Source of the DNA: CAYTES01 sp964436935
GTDB lineage: Bacteria > Patescibacteriota > Gracilibacteria > UBA1369 > UBA12473
Length of the DNA: 14,570 nucleotides
Direction: 5' to 3'
Assembly: GCA_964436935.1 (NCBI GenBank)
Contig: CAYTES010000035.1
Coordinates: 1-14,570 of the forward strand
Every line of letters starts with the position of its first letter. Position 1 is the first letter of the stretch. The notes beneath the pieces were generated by a model. It was not told the origin of the DNA, searched no databases, and saw only the letters and a program-made list of their open reading frames with translations. A program made the position numbers and the translations under genes. Of this stretch, positions 13,972 to 14,570 are shown one piece after another.

Positions 13972-14428
13972 GGGGATGTACAGGCTTTGACAGGGATTGC
14001 TCTGTCTTTTCACCGCCATTACGGGATGCACGGTCTCCCGTAAAGCCCGCCTAAGGCGGGCCTAATCCGTTCGTGCACAATCTAAATGCAGATTCTGAAG
14101 AATCTACAGCTTTTGATTATCAGCAAGCAACTCGTGGAGGACTTTTGTCTAAGCAATTTGCTTTTGCTGCTTAATTTTAAGCACCGTGACTGCCCTATCC
14201 GGCGGTCCCGTCTGATTGAGTGAGGCTTCATAGCTCAACTCAGGCGTAACCTTATGAAGCTCGAAGTGTGGCTAAGGCAATTGAGTATGCACTTCTAAAC
14301 TAACCAATTCCCGCTCGAAGAGCTTTTGTTTCTTCTTTATTCTTCGACTGTAAACAGGAGAAACTATAATCGGTAGACGTGAAAGACAACGTTTCTGGAC
14401 GCGGGTTCGATTCCCGCCATCTCCACCA
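13972..14428 (+). ncRNA. ssrA: Transfer-messenger RNA (tmRNA)
   Basis: tmRNA frees ribosomes stalled on broken messages and tags the product for proteolysis. The 5' end GGGGATG (13972-13978) pairs with CATCTCC (14418-14424) ahead of an encoded CCA (14426-14428), forming the acceptor stem; the T arm is GCGGG-TTCGATT-CCCGC (14401-14417). The first pseudoknot is visible: TTACGGGA/TCCCGTAA (14019-14026, 14036-14043) and TGCACG/CGTGCA (14027-14032, 14072-14077). The resume codon is most likely GCA at 14088, 10 nt after the pseudoknot, and the tag reads to TAA at 14172-14174: about 28 residues starting ADSEESTAF and ending KQFAFAA. Downstream, GCTTCATA/TATGAAGC (14225-14232, 14253-14260) and GAAGTG/CACTTC mark further pseudoknots. 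At 457 nt it is longer than the ~360-nt E. coli molecule. Confidence 0.95.
14045..14061 (+). repeat. GC-rich palindrome inserted in the tmRNA pseudoknot loop
   Basis: GCCCGCC, TAA, GGCGGGC form a 7-bp stem inside the 28-nt segment that joins the two stems of the first tmRNA pseudoknot. Its GC content differs strongly from its surroundings, like a mobile palindromic repeat. Confidence 0.7.
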
Positions 14429-14442
14429 AAACAGAACTTAAC

Positions 14443-14487
14443 GGCTTTTTCAAAGCCAGAAGGTGGGACGCGCGAAGCGCGTCCCAC
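14443..14487 (+). terminator. Hairpins after ssrA, probable terminator region
   Basis: A small hairpin GGCTTT/AAAGCC (14443-14448, 14452-14457) is followed by a perfect 11-bp stem, GTGGGACGCGC (14463-14473) and GCGCGTCCCAC (14477-14487), with a GAA loop. The stem is strong but only TGATTT follows before a C run, so it is an imperfect intrinsic terminator; it may also be a dispersed palindromic repeat used as one. Confidence 0.55.
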
Positions 14488-14526
14488 TGATTTCCCCCCA
14501 TTTTTCCAAACGAATTCAGAATTTTT

Positions 14527-14550
14527 GGCGCGCTGGCGCGCACTGATTTT
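14527..14550 (+). repeat. Second GC-rich palindrome with the same tail
   Basis: GGCGCGC followed by TGGCGCGC (14527-14541) can fold on itself and is followed by CACTGATTTTT, which shares CACTGATTT with the tail of the hairpin at 14463-14487. It may be a second terminator or another copy of a palindromic element. Confidence 0.4.
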
Positions 14551-14555
14551 TCGCC

Positions 14556-14565
14556 AAGGAGGAGG
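14556..14565 (+). promoter_or_regulatory. Strong Shine-Dalgarno sequence for a gene beyond the window
   Basis: AAGGAGGAGG lies 5 bases from the window end. It is the only textbook ribosome binding site seen here and suggests a plus-strand gene starting just past base 14570. Confidence 0.4.
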
Positions 14566-14570
14566 TTCGA

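Noticed and set aside
14272..14487. Minus-strand open frame of 71 codons containing GGNRTRVQKRC
   Set aside because: It is the antisense of the tmRNA 3' end, a well-known false gene call.
1..14570. CRISPR array, insertion sequence, phage genes or tRNA genes
   Set aside because: No regularly spaced repeats, transposase, integrase, phage structural protein or separate tRNA was seen; the only tRNA-like structure belongs to the tmRNA.
1..14570. Reading of UGA as glycine, as in some CPR lineages
   Set aside because: RF2 is encoded here, the 124-residue gene ends in TGA, and all long genes are intact with the standard bacterial code.

Overview
The window looks like a housekeeping stretch of a bacterial chromosome of medium to low GC. 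The mix of genes (RF2, MurD, RNase J with a basic N-terminal tail, DNA clamp, Mfd, tmRNA), compact spacing, several starts without a Shine-Dalgarno site and many lineage-specific small proteins fit a Patescibacteria/CPR-type genome, perhaps Peregrinibacteria-like. That placement is an inference from style, not from a marker search. Release factor 2 is present and at least one gene ends in TGA, so UGA is read as stop and the recoded (UGA = Gly) CPR lineages are unlikely.

Layout. Bases 1-851 (minus) hold the first 283 codons of prfB; its 3' end lies outside the window. Upstream of it, 901-2553 (minus) is a two-domain protein joining an HD metal-hydrolase-like domain to a PP2C-type protein phosphatase domain. 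A 65-bp gap with two back-to-back promoters whose -35 boxes overlap separates it from a polysaccharide-type flippase (2619-4103, plus). Next comes a gene broken by a single frame change (4227-5041, minus) and then murD (5167-6489, minus). murD and the RNase J gene rnj (6588-8573, plus) diverge from a shared 98-bp promoter region. A helical protein of unknown function (8578-8952, minus) converges on rnj, and a possible small membrane protein (8959-9135, minus) sits just upstream of it.

Bases 9136-9492 are AT-rich and carry DnaA-box-like motifs, a C6 run followed by TTA-CTA-CTT triplets, and an AT-rich tract, directly before dnaN (9493-10602, plus). This is a candidate replication origin. mfd (10677-13883, plus) follows, then the transfer-messenger RNA gene ssrA (13972-14428), which has an extra GC-rich hairpin inside its first pseudoknot and a long tag of about 28 residues. 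The window ends with two GC-rich hairpins sharing a CACTGATTT tail and a strong ribosome binding site for a gene beyond the edge.

Functionally the window combines translation termination and rescue (prfB, ssrA), RNA decay (rnj), replication and transcription-coupled repair (dnaN, mfd), and the cell envelope (murD, flippase). Apart from adjacent same-strand pairs (HD-PP2C/prfB, small ORF/124-aa protein, dnaN/mfd), it reads as single genes with their own promoters rather than one operon.
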